Positions 45,299 to 53,946 of a stretch of DNA of 64,000 nt are shown here, piece by piece. The stretch's first letter is position 1, and each line of letters begins with the position of its first letter. Location of the stretch: contig JAFQDD010000001.1 in assembly GCA_017416145.1 (NCBI GenBank), positions 62,001 to 126,000 of the forward strand. The letters run 5' to 3'. The position numbers and the translations under genes are program-made. The DNA is from Spirochaetaceae bacterium. Lineage in GTDB: Bacteria > Spirochaetota > Spirochaetia > Treponematales > Treponemataceae. The notes beneath the pieces are model-generated. The model was not told the origin of the DNA, did not search any database, and saw nothing but the letters and a program-made list of their open reading frames with translations.

Positions 45299-46324
45299 AT
45301 GGATTTAGAACTTTTACAGTTTCGAGCAGAAACTTTGCAAAAAATACGCCAATTTTTTATCGAGAAAAAATACCTTGAGTTAGACACTCCTGCTATGAGT
45401 CCAACTTTAATTCCAGAAACTTGCTTGGAAGTTTTTTCTTCAGATTACATAGAACCTTGGACAAACACAAAAAAGCCTGTATATTTGGTGCCATCTCCAG
45501 AAGTTTTCATAAAAAAAATCATTGCAAAGCACAAAGTTTCTTGCTTTCAACTTTCAAAATGTTATAGAAATGTAGAATCTGTAGGAAGAACCCACAGTCC
45601 AGAGTTTACAATGCTTGAATATTACACAATGGACATTTCCTATAAAGAATCTATGGATTTAACAGAAAAATTGTTTGAATATTTGCTTCCGCCAATAAAA
45701 GAAGGGGAAACTGATTTATTTGCAGAATTACGACCTCCATTTATCAAACTTTCTATGGACGAAGCCTTTGAAAAATACGCAGGTTTTAAACTTTCTGATT
45801 GCCCCAAACCCAAAGATTTAGCTAAACATGCAAAACGTCTTGGAATTGAAGAAATTCCAGAAAATCCCTTTGCAAAGTGGCCTTGGGACGACCTCTACGA
45901 ACTGATTTTAGTTCAGTGCGTAGAACCCTCTTTACCAAAAGAAAAGCCTGTGTTTTTGTACAATTATCCTGCAAAAGTCCCTTGCCTTGCCCAAGATTGC
46001 GAAGAACTTGGAAAAGACAAAAAACCACTATGGAAAGAACGTTGGGAACTTTACGGCAAGGGCATAGAACTTGCAAACTGCTACAGCGAAGAAACAAATG
46101 CTCAAAAAGTAAAAGAATATTTTGAAGAAGAAGGAAATTTGAAAAATAAACAAGCTATTATTCCTCACACAATTGATGAAGACTATTGGAAAACATTTTT
46201 AGATTTTCCAAAATGTTCTGGAGTTGCCATGGGAGTTGACAGGCTTATTATGCTTTTGGCTGATAAAAGGTCAATCGAATCTGTGCTACCCTTTCCATTT
46301 AGGCTAAAGGCTGGATATTATTAA
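45299..46324 (+). CDS. epmA: EF-P lysine lysyltransferase-like protein (EpmA/GenX)
   Basis: EpmA attaches beta-lysine to a conserved Lys of EF-P. The 341-residue protein is a class II lysyl-tRNA synthetase core without the tRNA-binding domain. It has motif 1 KKYLELDTPAMSPTLIPE near 23, motif 2 CYRNVESVGRTHSPEFTMLE near 88 and motif 3 SGVAMGVDRLIMLL near 310. The start at 45299 is set by the promoter and domain limits; an upstream in-frame ATG at 45191 would precede the -35 box. No EF-P or lysine aminomutase (EpmB) is in the window, so the modification may use plain lysine or genes elsewhere. Confidence 0.87.
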   Translation: MDLELLQFRAETLQKIRQFFIEKKYLELDTPAMSPTLIPETCLEVFSSDYIEPWTNTKKPVYLVPSPEVFIKKIIAKHKVSCFQLSKCYRNVESVGRTHSPEFTMLEYYTMDISYKESMDLTEKLFEYLLPPIKEGETDLFAELRPPFIKLSMDEAFEKYAGFKLSDCPKPKDLAKHAKRLGIEEIPENPFAKWPWDDLYELILVQCVEPSLPKEKPVFLYNYPAKVPCLAQDCEELGKDKKPLWKERWELYGKGIELANCYSEETNAQKVKEYFEEEGNLKNKQAIIPHTIDEDYWKTFLDFPKCSGVAMGVDRLIMLLADKRSIESVLPFPFRLKAGYY

Positions 46325-46361
46325 AAATTTTTATGATTTTTCTATAAAAAATATGATAACC

Positions 46362-46436
46362 TAAATCGGTTTACAAAAATTTTACTTGCCCTATTGAAAT
46401 TCCTGTGTTATAGTATAATTAGTAAAACGGTTTACA
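46362..46436 (+). promoter_or_regulatory. malQ promoter with two LacI-type operators
   Basis: Promoter TTGCCC (46386-46391), 17 bp, TATAGT (46409-46414). An upstream operator at 46362-46375 and a downstream one at 46421-46436 share the CGGTTTACA half-site. The latter, AGTAAAACGGTTTACA, matches the second lacI palindrome at 13 of 16 positions. Confidence 0.65.
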
Positions 46437-46448
46437 AGAGGGACGATT

Positions 46449-48017
46449 ATGGAAATAGAAAGAAAAAGCGGCATTTTGTTACATCCAACATCATTGCCAG
46501 AAACTCCGGGAATCGGAACAATTGGAAAACAAGCTTACAAATTTGTAGATTGGCTTGTTAGTGCCCAGCAATCAATTTGGCAGATTTTGCCTTATGGACC
46601 AACTGGATATGGAGATTCTCCTTACGCATCATTTTCCACCTTTGCAGGAAATCCATTATTGATTGATATTGATATGCTTGTTGAAAAAGGTTTTTTAACA
46701 AAAGAACAAGCAAATCCACCAGAATGGATTAAATCAGAAGGTTACGTTGACTTTGGAAGTGTTGTTTGGTGGAAAATTCCTTTATTAAAACTTGCAGCAG
46801 AACAATTTTTAGATTCAAAAAACAATCCAGACCGAGTTGCTTATGAAGCTTTCAAAAACGATGAATCATCTTGGTTAGACAATTACTCAATTTTCATGAG
46901 CATCAAAGAATATTACGATGCAAAAGCCAAAGAAGAAGATAAATTTGGTGCAATGTGGAGCAACTATTGGCCAAGAGAACTTGCAATCCACGATGCAAAA
47001 GCAGTTTCAGATTGGCACTCATCTCACACTAGAGAAACTGAAATCCACAAAGTAATTCAGTATTTCTTCTTTACTCAATGGCATGCTCTAAAAAAATATG
47101 CCAACGAAAAAGGTGTGAAAATCGTAGGTGATATCCCAATTTTCGTAGCATCAGACTCAGCAGACGTTTGGGCAAACCAACATCTTTTCCAACTAGATGA
47201 AAATGGTCGCTCCACAGCAGTTGCAGGAGTTCCACCAGATTACTTTAGTGCAACCGGGCAGCTTTGGGGAAATCCACTTTACAACTGGGACGCAATGGAA
47301 AAAGAAAACTATGCTTGGTGGATTTGGCGCATAAAAGCAATGCTCTCACAAGTTGACTACGTTCGCATTGACCACTTCAGAGGATTTGAAGCATACTGGT
47401 CAGTACCAGCTGGAGAAGAAACAGCCATCAACGGAAAGTGGATTCCAGGACCAGATCACAAACTTTTCGATGCAATCAAAAAAGAACTAGGTGATATTCC
47501 AATTATTGCAGAAGATTTAGGTCTAATTACAGAAGGCGTTGCAAAGTTACGTGATGATTTTGCACTTCCTGGTATGAAAGTGCTACAATTTGCCTTTGAC
47601 GCAAACGAAGCTGGTTCTAGCGGTTTTACAAACGACTTTTTGCCACATATGTACAACACAAATTGCGTTGTTTATACAGGAACCCACGACAACGATACAA
47701 TGCAAGGATGGCTAGACAAAGCCAGTGATGCAGAAAAAGACATTATCAGAAGATATTTAAGCGGTGGAATTAAAGAAAATATTCCATCAGATGATAAATT
47801 CTGTGAATATTTAGTAAAAGAAGCCATTGCTTCCGTTGCAAAATTTGCAGTCATTCCAATGCAAGACATTTTCGCCATCGGCGACGAAGGCAGAATGAAC
47901 ATTCCTTCCACAACTGGCGGTCACAACTGGCAATGGCGAATGACCCCAGAAATGTTTAGCACAGAAAAAGCTGCTTGGCTAAAAGAAATGTCTGTTTTAT
48001 ACGGAAGAAATCTTTAA
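46449..48017 (+). CDS. malQ: 4-alpha-glucanotransferase
   Basis: MalQ (amylomaltase, GH77) moves alpha-1,4-glucan chains between maltodextrins and releases glucose. The 522-residue protein has the family motifs LLHPTSLPETPGIG at the N-terminus, VGDIPIFVASDSADVW near 225, VDYVRIDHFRGFEAYW near 305 (nucleophile Asp), IPIIAEDLGLI near 350 (acid Glu) and YTGTHDNDT near 410. GAGGGACG precedes the start. It is a single gene with its own terminator and LacI-type operators. Confidence 0.95.
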   Translation: MEIERKSGILLHPTSLPETPGIGTIGKQAYKFVDWLVSAQQSIWQILPYGPTGYGDSPYASFSTFAGNPLLIDIDMLVEKGFLTKEQANPPEWIKSEGYVDFGSVVWWKIPLLKLAAEQFLDSKNNPDRVAYEAFKNDESSWLDNYSIFMSIKEYYDAKAKEEDKFGAMWSNYWPRELAIHDAKAVSDWHSSHTRETEIHKVIQYFFFTQWHALKKYANEKGVKIVGDIPIFVASDSADVWANQHLFQLDENGRSTAVAGVPPDYFSATGQLWGNPLYNWDAMEKENYAWWIWRIKAMLSQVDYVRIDHFRGFEAYWSVPAGEETAINGKWIPGPDHKLFDAIKKELGDIPIIAEDLGLITEGVAKLRDDFALPGMKVLQFAFDANEAGSSGFTNDFLPHMYNTNCVVYTGTHDNDTMQGWLDKASDAEKDIIRRYLSGGIKENIPSDDKFCEYLVKEAIASVAKFAVIPMQDIFAIGDEGRMNIPSTTGGHNWQWRMTPEMFSTEKAAWLKEMSVLYGRNL

Positions 48018-48059
48018 CCAAACTATAGCGAAAACTGGTAAAACATAAATACCTCATAA

Positions 48060-48100
48060 CAAAAAAATCCCTTGCTACGCAACCAGCAAGGGATTTTTTT
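48060..48100 (+). terminator. malQ terminator
   Basis: A stem of about 16 bp, ATCCCTTGCT/AGCAAGGGAT extended by A/T pairs, with seven or more T. A-rich on the other side, so it may also serve the convergent gene. Confidence 0.88.
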
Positions 48101-48154
48101 ATATCTAAATTACTTCATCATACAAACAGAAGGACAACAAAATCAAACTAAAAA

Positions 48155-48958
48155 TTATTTCCAAGGGAAAATAAAACTTTTAAAAGACCGTGGTCCCAAA
48201 GTTTCATAATCTTCTGCAATCAATTCTCCCCAAGGGATTTGCTTTCTAGCTTCCTTCAAAGGAATATCAGGATGTTCTTCAAGCCAATCATATTTATACA
48301 AACGAAGGCGAAGAGCATTATTCAAAGAAAGACAGATTCCAGAAAATCCAGGAAGAACAAACACAATACAACTTAAAACAGCCAAAATCAAATTGTAGAT
48401 AAAAATAAAAATTGAAAAACCAGTATTATCAAACAAAATGATAAAACATTTTTTCAAAGTTTTTTTGAAACCGCCGTGCATTTGAGAGCGAAGCGGGAAA
48501 AACCATTGCAAAGCCAAAACACAAACAAGCAAAGCCCAAAAAACAAGAGCCGCAAACAAAATTCCAAACATATTTCCCATTCGTAGATAGAAAGGAATTC
48601 CCACCACAGCCAACAAAACAAGAGCTGCAATTAAAAGAGTAAACAAAATAGAGTCCTTAACCCCATCTTTTAACTTTGTAAAAATCTCTTTTACAGTAAC
48701 AGATTTAAAATCTGCGATTCTAGCACAGGCTTCGTTGACGCTCATCATCAAAATGACGATGGCAAACCCGCCAAAAATCAAAAAACAAAGAGATAGCACA
48801 ATAGTTAGCCATTCAGGAATAAAAGTTACCTTCATAATTCCACTAGCCCCAAAAAAACAAGCCACACCAATCAAGATAGCAAGGATATTTGAAAACATTA
48901 GCCAAAAAGCACTATCCCAACCATCACAAAAATTCTTTTTTAAGAAAAACAAATTCAT
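48155..48958 (-). CDS. Polytopic inner-membrane protein of unknown function
   Basis: I do not recognise this 267-residue protein. It shows about five to six hydrophobic segments (near 22-42, 52-72, 102-120, 130-155 and 180-205) and ends in a 45-residue cytoplasmic tail rich in charged residues. No catalytic motif is visible. It stands alone between the malQ terminator and the structured block at 49.0 kb. Confidence 0.7.
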   Translation of the reverse strand: MNLFFLKKNFCDGWDSAFWLMFSNILAILIGVACFFGASGIMKVTFIPEWLTIVLSLCFLIFGGFAIVILMMSVNEACARIADFKSVTVKEIFTKLKDGVKDSILFTLLIAALVLLAVVGIPFYLRMGNMFGILFAALVFWALLVCVLALQWFFPLRSQMHGGFKKTLKKCFIILFDNTGFSIFIFIYNLILAVLSCIVFVLPGFSGICLSLNNALRLRLYKYDWLEEHPDIPLKEARKQIPWGELIAEDYETLGPRSFKSFIFPWK

Positions 48959-49022
48959 GAGTTTAAATGTATAGATATTTCCCTACAAGGTCAAGTTTTT
49001 TTCTATTCAATATGTATTATTT

Positions 49023-49123
49023 GGAGCAACCTTTTCCACTTTGCTCCAGCCAAACGGGGTTCCCTAACGGTCATCGTTCCGATTGCTTCGCAACCCCTAA
49101 TGTCTGGGCTAGGCAAATAGACA
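49023..49123. repeat. Multibranched hairpin block upstream of arsR
   Basis: GGAGCAA/TTGCTCC (49023-49047), an enclosing stem GGGGTT/AACCCC (49056-49061 and 49092-49097), AACG/CGTT (49066-49078) and TGTCT/AGACA (49101-49123) fold together. TTTGC...AGCC can alternatively pair with GGCT...GCAAA. The block is markedly richer in G+C than its surroundings and has no convincing coding frame. It may be a structured RNA or a repeat. Confidence 0.5.
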
Positions 49124-49146
49124 AAAAAAACATTTCCACTTTCCTA

Positions 49147-49200
49147 TTGACAATAAAAGCAAATTAACATATCATTGATATATGAACAGTTGTTCATATA
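49147..49200 (+). promoter_or_regulatory. arsR promoter and metal-responsive operator
   Basis: A perfect TTGACA (49147-49152), 17-bp spacer and TATCAT (49170-49175) are followed by the 10-2-10 palindrome TATATGAACA/TGTTCATATA (49179-49200), the classical SmtB/CadC-type operator. Confidence 0.85.
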
Positions 49201-49234
49201 TTCTTTTTACAAACAAGCGAAAATTGGAGTTTAT

Positions 49235-49564
49235 ATGAGTATTTTAGATTCTGAAAAATTATCACAAATTGATTCCCAAATCCCAGAAGATGAAGTTCTC
49301 TACGATTTAGCCGATTTATTCAAAATTTTTGGAGACACAACCCGTATTAAGATTTTGTATGCTTTGCGGGAATCTGAACTTTGTGTTGGAGATATTGCTG
49401 ATTTGCTAAAAATGAACCAATCCGCCGTTTCCCACCAATTAAAGATTTTAAAACAAAGCAAACTTGTAAAGTTTCGCCGAGAAGGAAAAACAATGTGGTA
49501 TTCCCTTGCAGATTCCCACGTTGTAGCAATTATCGACCAAGGAATGGAACACATCCAAGAATAA
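49235..49564 (+). CDS. ArsR/SmtB-family metal-sensing repressor
   Basis: This 109-residue winged-helix repressor binds the palindrome in its own promoter and leaves on metal binding. The HTH is DIADLLKMNQSAVSHQLKIL near 60-80. The alpha5 site Asp-x-His...His-x2-Glu (DSHVVAIIDQGMEHIQE at the C-terminus) is the zinc-sensing type. In alpha3 only one Cys of the cadmium-type ELCVCD is kept (ELCVGD), which favours zinc. GGAG precedes ATG 49235; an in-frame ATG at 49175 lies on the -10 box. It is co-transcribed with the P1B ATPase 26 bp downstream. Confidence 0.93.
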   Translation: MSILDSEKLSQIDSQIPEDEVLYDLADLFKIFGDTTRIKILYALRESELCVGDIADLLKMNQSAVSHQLKILKQSKLVKFRREGKTMWYSLADSHVVAIIDQGMEHIQE

Positions 49565-49590
49565 ACTTTTTTTTATGGGAGAAAAAAATC

Positions 49591-51585
49591 ATGAGTTGTA
49601 GTTGTTGTCATAATGAAAAACACGAAACAAAAAATTGTGAACACAAAGAACATAACCATAATCACCATCAGGAAGAAAAACAAACTTCAAGTTGTGGCTG
49701 CGGACATTGTCATCACCACGAAGATGAAACATCAAAAAACACAATGATTTTAAAAATTACTTTATCAAGCATTTTTCTTGTCCTCGCAATAACATTAAAT
49801 CATTTTTTTGATTTACCAATTTTGGGAAAACTTGGACTTTTTCTTGTTCCGTATTTAATAATTGGATTTTCTGTTATAAAAGAAGCTATTGAAAATATTT
49901 TCCACGGAGAATTTTTTGATGAAAACTTTTTGATGACTGTGGCTACAATTGGTGCTTTTGCTATCGGCGAATATCCTGAAGCAGTTCTTGTTATGCTTTT
50001 ATCACAAATTGGTGAAACTTTTGAAAGCATGGCTTCTGCAAAAGCTCGAAAATCAATTTCTTCAATGATGGATATAAAACCAGATTTTGCTCATTTAGTA
50101 ATTGGTGAAACAATCAAAACCGTAAATCCAGAAGAAATTAAAATTGGAGATATTATCCTTGTAAAACCTGGAGAAAAAATCCCCTTGGACGGTGTCATCG
50201 AAAAAGGAGAATCTACTTTAGACACTTCTGCTTTAACAGGAGAATCTTTGCCTAGAACTGTTTCAAAAGATAACAAAGTAGTTAGCGGTGCCGTAAATCT
50301 AACCAGTTTGCTTTATGTACGTGTTACAAAAATCTTTTCAGAATCTACAGTTTCAAAAATTTTAGATCTTGTAGAAAACGCTGAAAACAAAAAAGCTAAA
50401 GCCGAAAATTTTATTACAAAATTTGCAAAATATTATACTCCAATCGTAGTTTTTGCAGCCCTTGCATTAGCAATAATTCCAAGTTTAATATTGGGAGATT
50501 GGGGAAATTGGATAAAAAGAGCCTGTATCTTCCTTGTAGTTTCTTGTCCTTGTGCTTTGGTTATTTCAGTTCCATTAAGTTTTTTCGCTGGAATCGGAGC
50601 TGCTTCAAAAAGAGGGATTTTAATAAAAGGTGGCAATTTTATTGAAACTCTTGCAAAAATGGAAATCGCAGTGTTCGACAAAACAGGAACTCTCACAAAA
50701 GGAAATTTTGAAGTTGTAAAAGTCTTTGCATTAAATCAAAATGAAAATGAATTGCTAAATCTGGCAGCAAAGGCCGAAAGTTTTTCAAATCACCCAATTG
50801 GGAAATCAATTTTGAAAGCAGCAAAAATCCAAAATCCTTCTGAAATTCAAAAAAATGTTTCAATTAAAGAAATTTCTGGAATGGGAATTGAAGCAACTTT
50901 GGAAGATGAACAAAACATTACGATTTTCTGTGGAAATCAAAAATTATTGAAAAAACATAATATTCAATTTGAAGAAGCAAAAGAAATTGGAACCATTGTT
51001 TACGTCGCAAAAAATCAAGATTATCTTGGATATATTGTAATTGCTGACGCAGAAAAACCAGAAGCTACTTCCGCCCTAACAAACTTAAAAGCTCTGGGCA
51101 TAGAACGCACTGTAATGCTCACTGGAGACCAAGAAACCGTAGCAAATGCTGTTGGAAAAAAACTCGGAGTTGATACAGTTTTTGCCAATCTTCTTCCACA
51201 AGACAAAGTTTCTATTCTGGAACAACTTTTAGCAGAAAAAAAGATTGTGGGCTTTGTTGGCGACGGAATAAACGACGCTCCGGTTTTAACCCGCTCTGAT
51301 GTAGGAATCGCTATGGGAGGCCTTGGTAGTGATGCCGCTATAGAAGCCGCTGACGTGGTGTTAATGGATGACAATCCCGAAAAAATTGCAATAGCTATAA
51401 AAATCGCTAGAAATACCATAAAAATCGTAAAACAAAATATAGCCTTCGCCCTAGGAATAAAGTTTATAGTTCTAGTGGCAGGAAGCCTTGGACTAGCCCC
51501 AATGTGGCTTGCGATTTTTGCAGATGTAGGCGTTTCAGTTATTGCCATATTAAATGCAATGAGAGCTGGAGGAAAACAATCCTAA
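49591..51585 (+). CDS. P1B-type zinc/cadmium/lead-exporting ATPase
   Basis: This 664-residue pump expels divalent soft metals. Residues 1-45 are a Cys/His-rich tail (SCSCCHNEKHE, then HNHNHHQEE and CGCGHCHHHEDE) in place of a folded heavy-metal domain. The core has TGES near 216, the membrane CPC site SCPCALVISVP near 320, DKTGTLTKG near 360 with the phospho-Asp, SNHPIGKS near 395 and GDGINDAP near 560. GGGAGAAAA precedes the start; a longer in-frame opening begins inside arsR. The substrate is inferred from the CPC site and the ArsR partner. gene symbol zntA or cadA would both be defensible. Confidence 0.93.
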   Translation: MSCSCCHNEKHETKNCEHKEHNHNHHQEEKQTSSCGCGHCHHHEDETSKNTMILKITLSSIFLVLAITLNHFFDLPILGKLGLFLVPYLIIGFSVIKEAIENIFHGEFFDENFLMTVATIGAFAIGEYPEAVLVMLLSQIGETFESMASAKARKSISSMMDIKPDFAHLVIGETIKTVNPEEIKIGDIILVKPGEKIPLDGVIEKGESTLDTSALTGESLPRTVSKDNKVVSGAVNLTSLLYVRVTKIFSESTVSKILDLVENAENKKAKAENFITKFAKYYTPIVVFAALALAIIPSLILGDWGNWIKRACIFLVVSCPCALVISVPLSFFAGIGAASKRGILIKGGNFIETLAKMEIAVFDKTGTLTKGNFEVVKVFALNQNENELLNLAAKAESFSNHPIGKSILKAAKIQNPSEIQKNVSIKEISGMGIEATLEDEQNITIFCGNQKLLKKHNIQFEEAKEIGTIVYVAKNQDYLGYIVIADAEKPEATSALTNLKALGIERTVMLTGDQETVANAVGKKLGVDTVFANLLPQDKVSILEQLLAEKKIVGFVGDGINDAPVLTRSDVGIAMGGLGSDAAIEAADVVLMDDNPEKIAIAIKIARNTIKIVKQNIAFALGIKFIVLVAGSLGLAPMWLAIFADVGVSVIAILNAMRAGGKQS

Positions 51586-51590
51586 GATAG

Positions 51591-51652
51591 GTTCTATTGC
51601 CCCTTGTTTACAATCTATAAAAATGATATTCTGTAGACTATGGCAATAGAAC
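51591..51652. repeat. 11-bp inverted repeat around the PilZ gene promoter
   Basis: GTTCTATTGCC (51591-51601) and GGCAATAGAAC (51642-51652) are perfectly complementary and frame the promoter TTGTTT-17-TATTCT. The 3' arm covers codons 1-5 of the PilZ gene, so the two arms could form an operator or loop pair. Confidence 0.6.
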
Positions 51653-52014
51653 AAAGAAAAAATGAGCGATTTATTGACGTTGGTCGAGTTGACGCTCCAG
51701 AACTTTGTATTTTTCCCGGTGTTCTTGAAGATATTAGCATTTGTGGAAGCAAAATCAGATTTCCCGCAAATTTTGATGTTGAATTGGATATGGATATTAA
51801 TCTTGCAATTTCTCCAAATGCAAGTAATTTTTCAAAGGTTTTACATTTAATTGCTCATCCAAAATGGATTAAAAATCACGAAAATGAAACTTTAATCGGT
51901 TTTAAGTTTTTACGTTCCCCAGGAACCCACTTATTAAACTCTTACATTGAAAAACTTGCTTTAGCAAACGCTGAGTTTAACGAAGAAGATCAGTTTTTAT
52001 GCTCCGTAATGTAG
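51640..52014 (+). CDS. PilZ-domain protein (c-di-GMP-binding type)
   Basis: This 124-residue single-domain PilZ protein has both ligand motifs: Arg-x3-Arg in QRKNER near residue 5 and Asp-x-Ser-x2-Gly (DISICGSK) near 31. PilZ proteins bind cyclic di-GMP and control motility or surface behaviour. TATTCT lies seven bases before the ATG with no ribosome binding site. Its end overlaps the next gene by 16 bp. Paired with an rRNA methyltransferase-like gene, it does not have an obvious pathway partner here. Confidence 0.85.
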   Translation: MAIEQRKNERFIDVGRVDAPELCIFPGVLEDISICGSKIRFPANFDVELDMDINLAISPNASNFSKVLHLIAHPKWIKNHENETLIGFKFLRSPGTHLLNSYIEKLALANAEFNEEDQFLCSVM

Positions 52015-53012
52015 AAAATCTGAACGGTTTTGCCTTTCTTGCTTACGAAGAAAGCCTACCTCTTTTATTAAGCGAACTAAAATCCCGTTTTCCTCAATAC
52101 AAAAAGCCAGAAATCTTTGGAAATTTAGTTTGCTTTTTTGATAAATCCTATTCTGAAGATTTTATAGACACTGCGAAAAATCAGCTTCCTTATTGGGCTA
52201 GAACTTGTTGTTTTGATGTGAAAAAAGTTTCTTTTGATTCAATTGGAGATGCTGCAAAATTTCTAAAGGATATTCAGCGAAATTGGGCTGGGTATCAGTT
52301 TGCAAATTTTCGCCGAGGAACTTTAATTCAAGAAAAACTGCCTTATATCAATTTTAAGCCAAAAAACTTTCCCTTTGAAATAGTTTCTTCTAACATTGGT
52401 TTGTACACTTTGCTAGATGAACATACTATGTTAGTTTCTGCAAACACAACTTCTACCCTTCCTTTGGGACAAATTACCTTTGTGGAAGATCACGAAAATC
52501 CTCCAAGTAGAGCTTATCTAAAGATTCAAGAGGCTTTGGTACGGTTTAAGGCAGCCTTCCTAAATGCCAGTTTACCACAGGAAAATGATTATTGTTTTGA
52601 AGCTGGGGCTTGTCCTGGTGGCTGGACTTGGGTTTTGCGAAATCTTGGCTGCCGTGTTATGGCGGTGGATAGAGCTCCCCTTGTGGAAAAATTGATGAAT
52701 GACCCAATGGTGGAGTTTGTAAAACACGACGCTTTTACCCTAAAGCCAGAAGAAATTGGCAAAGTTGATTGGGTTTTCTCTGATGTAATTTGTTATCCTG
52801 AAAGACTTTATGAATGGGTAAATAAATGGCTTGATTCTGGTCTTGTTTCCAATATGATTTGTACCATCAAAATGCAAGGAGAAATTGATTGGGAACTTGT
52901 TTCTAAATTTGCAAATATTCCTAATAGCAAAGTTGTGCATTTGTGTTATAATAAACATGAACTAACTTGGATGCATTGCAAAGAAGGAAACACAAAAAAT
53001 GAGTCAAACTGA
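51999..53012 (+). CDS. RlmM/FtsJ-like SAM-dependent methyltransferase
   Basis: This 337-residue protein has an N-terminal domain (about 1-190, THUMP/RlmM-like) and a Rossmann methyltransferase domain. The AdoMet motif is FEAGACPGGWTWVL near 198, with acidic residue AVDRAPL near 222, DWVFSDVICYPE near 255 and the lysine MICTIKMQG near 285, the K-D-K-E order of 2'-O-methyltransferases. The likely substrate is 23S rRNA C2498 if it is a true RlmM. Overlaps with PilZ (16 bp) and WYL (14 bp) indicate one transcript. Confidence 0.82.
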   Translation: MLRNVENLNGFAFLAYEESLPLLLSELKSRFPQYKKPEIFGNLVCFFDKSYSEDFIDTAKNQLPYWARTCCFDVKKVSFDSIGDAAKFLKDIQRNWAGYQFANFRRGTLIQEKLPYINFKPKNFPFEIVSSNIGLYTLLDEHTMLVSANTTSTLPLGQITFVEDHENPPSRAYLKIQEALVRFKAAFLNASLPQENDYCFEAGACPGGWTWVLRNLGCRVMAVDRAPLVEKLMNDPMVEFVKHDAFTLKPEEIGKVDWVFSDVICYPERLYEWVNKWLDSGLVSNMICTIKMQGEIDWELVSKFANIPNSKVVHLCYNKHELTWMHCKEGNTKNESN

Positions 53013-53946
53013 ACGAATTCTTTATATTGATAGAACCCTTAGAACAAAGCGCCCACTTACCACTCAGCAAGTGGCAGATTATTTTGAAGTTTCCACTCGT
53101 CAAGTAAAGCGTGATATTGAGTATTTGCGAGATAGATTTAACGCTCCAATAATTTTTGACCGGTTTGAAAAGGTTTATCGCTACGAATCAGACTTTGATC
53201 AACTGGCTTTTGCTGACCAAAACCTAGTGCTTTTTTACGTTGTGCTAAAATCTTTGGTGGAAAATCAGCATTATATCCCTGTGGTTTCCAACGACATTGT
53301 TTCTACCGTTTCAAAAGATGTACCAGAAAGCTACAAACACATTTGCGACAATATTTCCTTTGAACTTCCAAAGTTTGACACCATTGACCCAGAAGTTTTT
53401 TTAGCCGTTTGCGAGGCTTTGCGGTCTCACCAACCTTTAGATATTTGTTACACATCAGCGAAAGGGGAATCTTCTGAAAGAACCATTGAACCAGAGCACA
53501 TTACAAATTACGAAGGAGCTTGGTATTTAATTGCTTATGACTGGGCTCGAAGTGATATTAGAACTTTTCACCTTTCTAGAATTAGTAAAATATCCCTTTC
53601 TAGCGAAAAAGTACAAAATCATGATGAAAACTATAAAAAACGGCTAGAAAGTTTTATTTCTGAAAATTACGGTATTTTCAAAGGTGATAAAAAGATTTGG
53701 GTAAAAATTAGATTTTGGGGAATGGCGAAAACTATTGTATCTTCTCAAGTCTGGCACAAAGACCAAATCTTGGAACCTGCAACAGAAGGCGATTTAGAAG
53801 CGATTGAACTTTCTTTGCCAGTTGCCAGTTTTAACGAAATCCTTGGAAAGATTCTTTCTTTTGGCTCAGAAGCGAAACCTCTAGAGCCAGTGGAACTAGT
53901 TACCCAATGGAAAGAAACCGTTACAAATATGCAAAAAAATATTTAG
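52999..53946 (+). CDS. HTH-WYL transcriptional regulator
   Basis: This 315-residue protein has a DeoR-like HTH (about 1-60, RPLTTQQVADYFEVSTRQVKR) and a WYL domain (about 130-225, GAWYLIAYDWARSDIRTFHLSRI). WYL domains sense nucleotides or other ligands and often switch off stress-response genes. It is the last gene of the overlapping PilZ-methyltransferase-WYL chain, and its stop overlaps the convergent hydrolase by four bases. Confidence 0.87.
   Translation: MSQTERILYIDRTLRTKRPLTTQQVADYFEVSTRQVKRDIEYLRDRFNAPIIFDRFEKVYRYESDFDQLAFADQNLVLFYVVLKSLVENQHYIPVVSNDIVSTVSKDVPESYKHICDNISFELPKFDTIDPEVFLAVCEALRSHQPLDICYTSAKGESSERTIEPEHITNYEGAWYLIAYDWARSDIRTFHLSRISKISLSSEKVQNHDENYKKRLESFISENYGIFKGDKKIWVKIRFWGMAKTIVSSQVWHKDQILEPATEGDLEAIELSLPVASFNEILGKILSFGSEAKPLEPVELVTQWKETVTNMQKNI

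Noticed and set aside
48967-49167. 66-codon forward reading frame
   Set aside because: It lies in the multibranched hairpin block and no start signal precedes it. It is better read as structured non-coding DNA.
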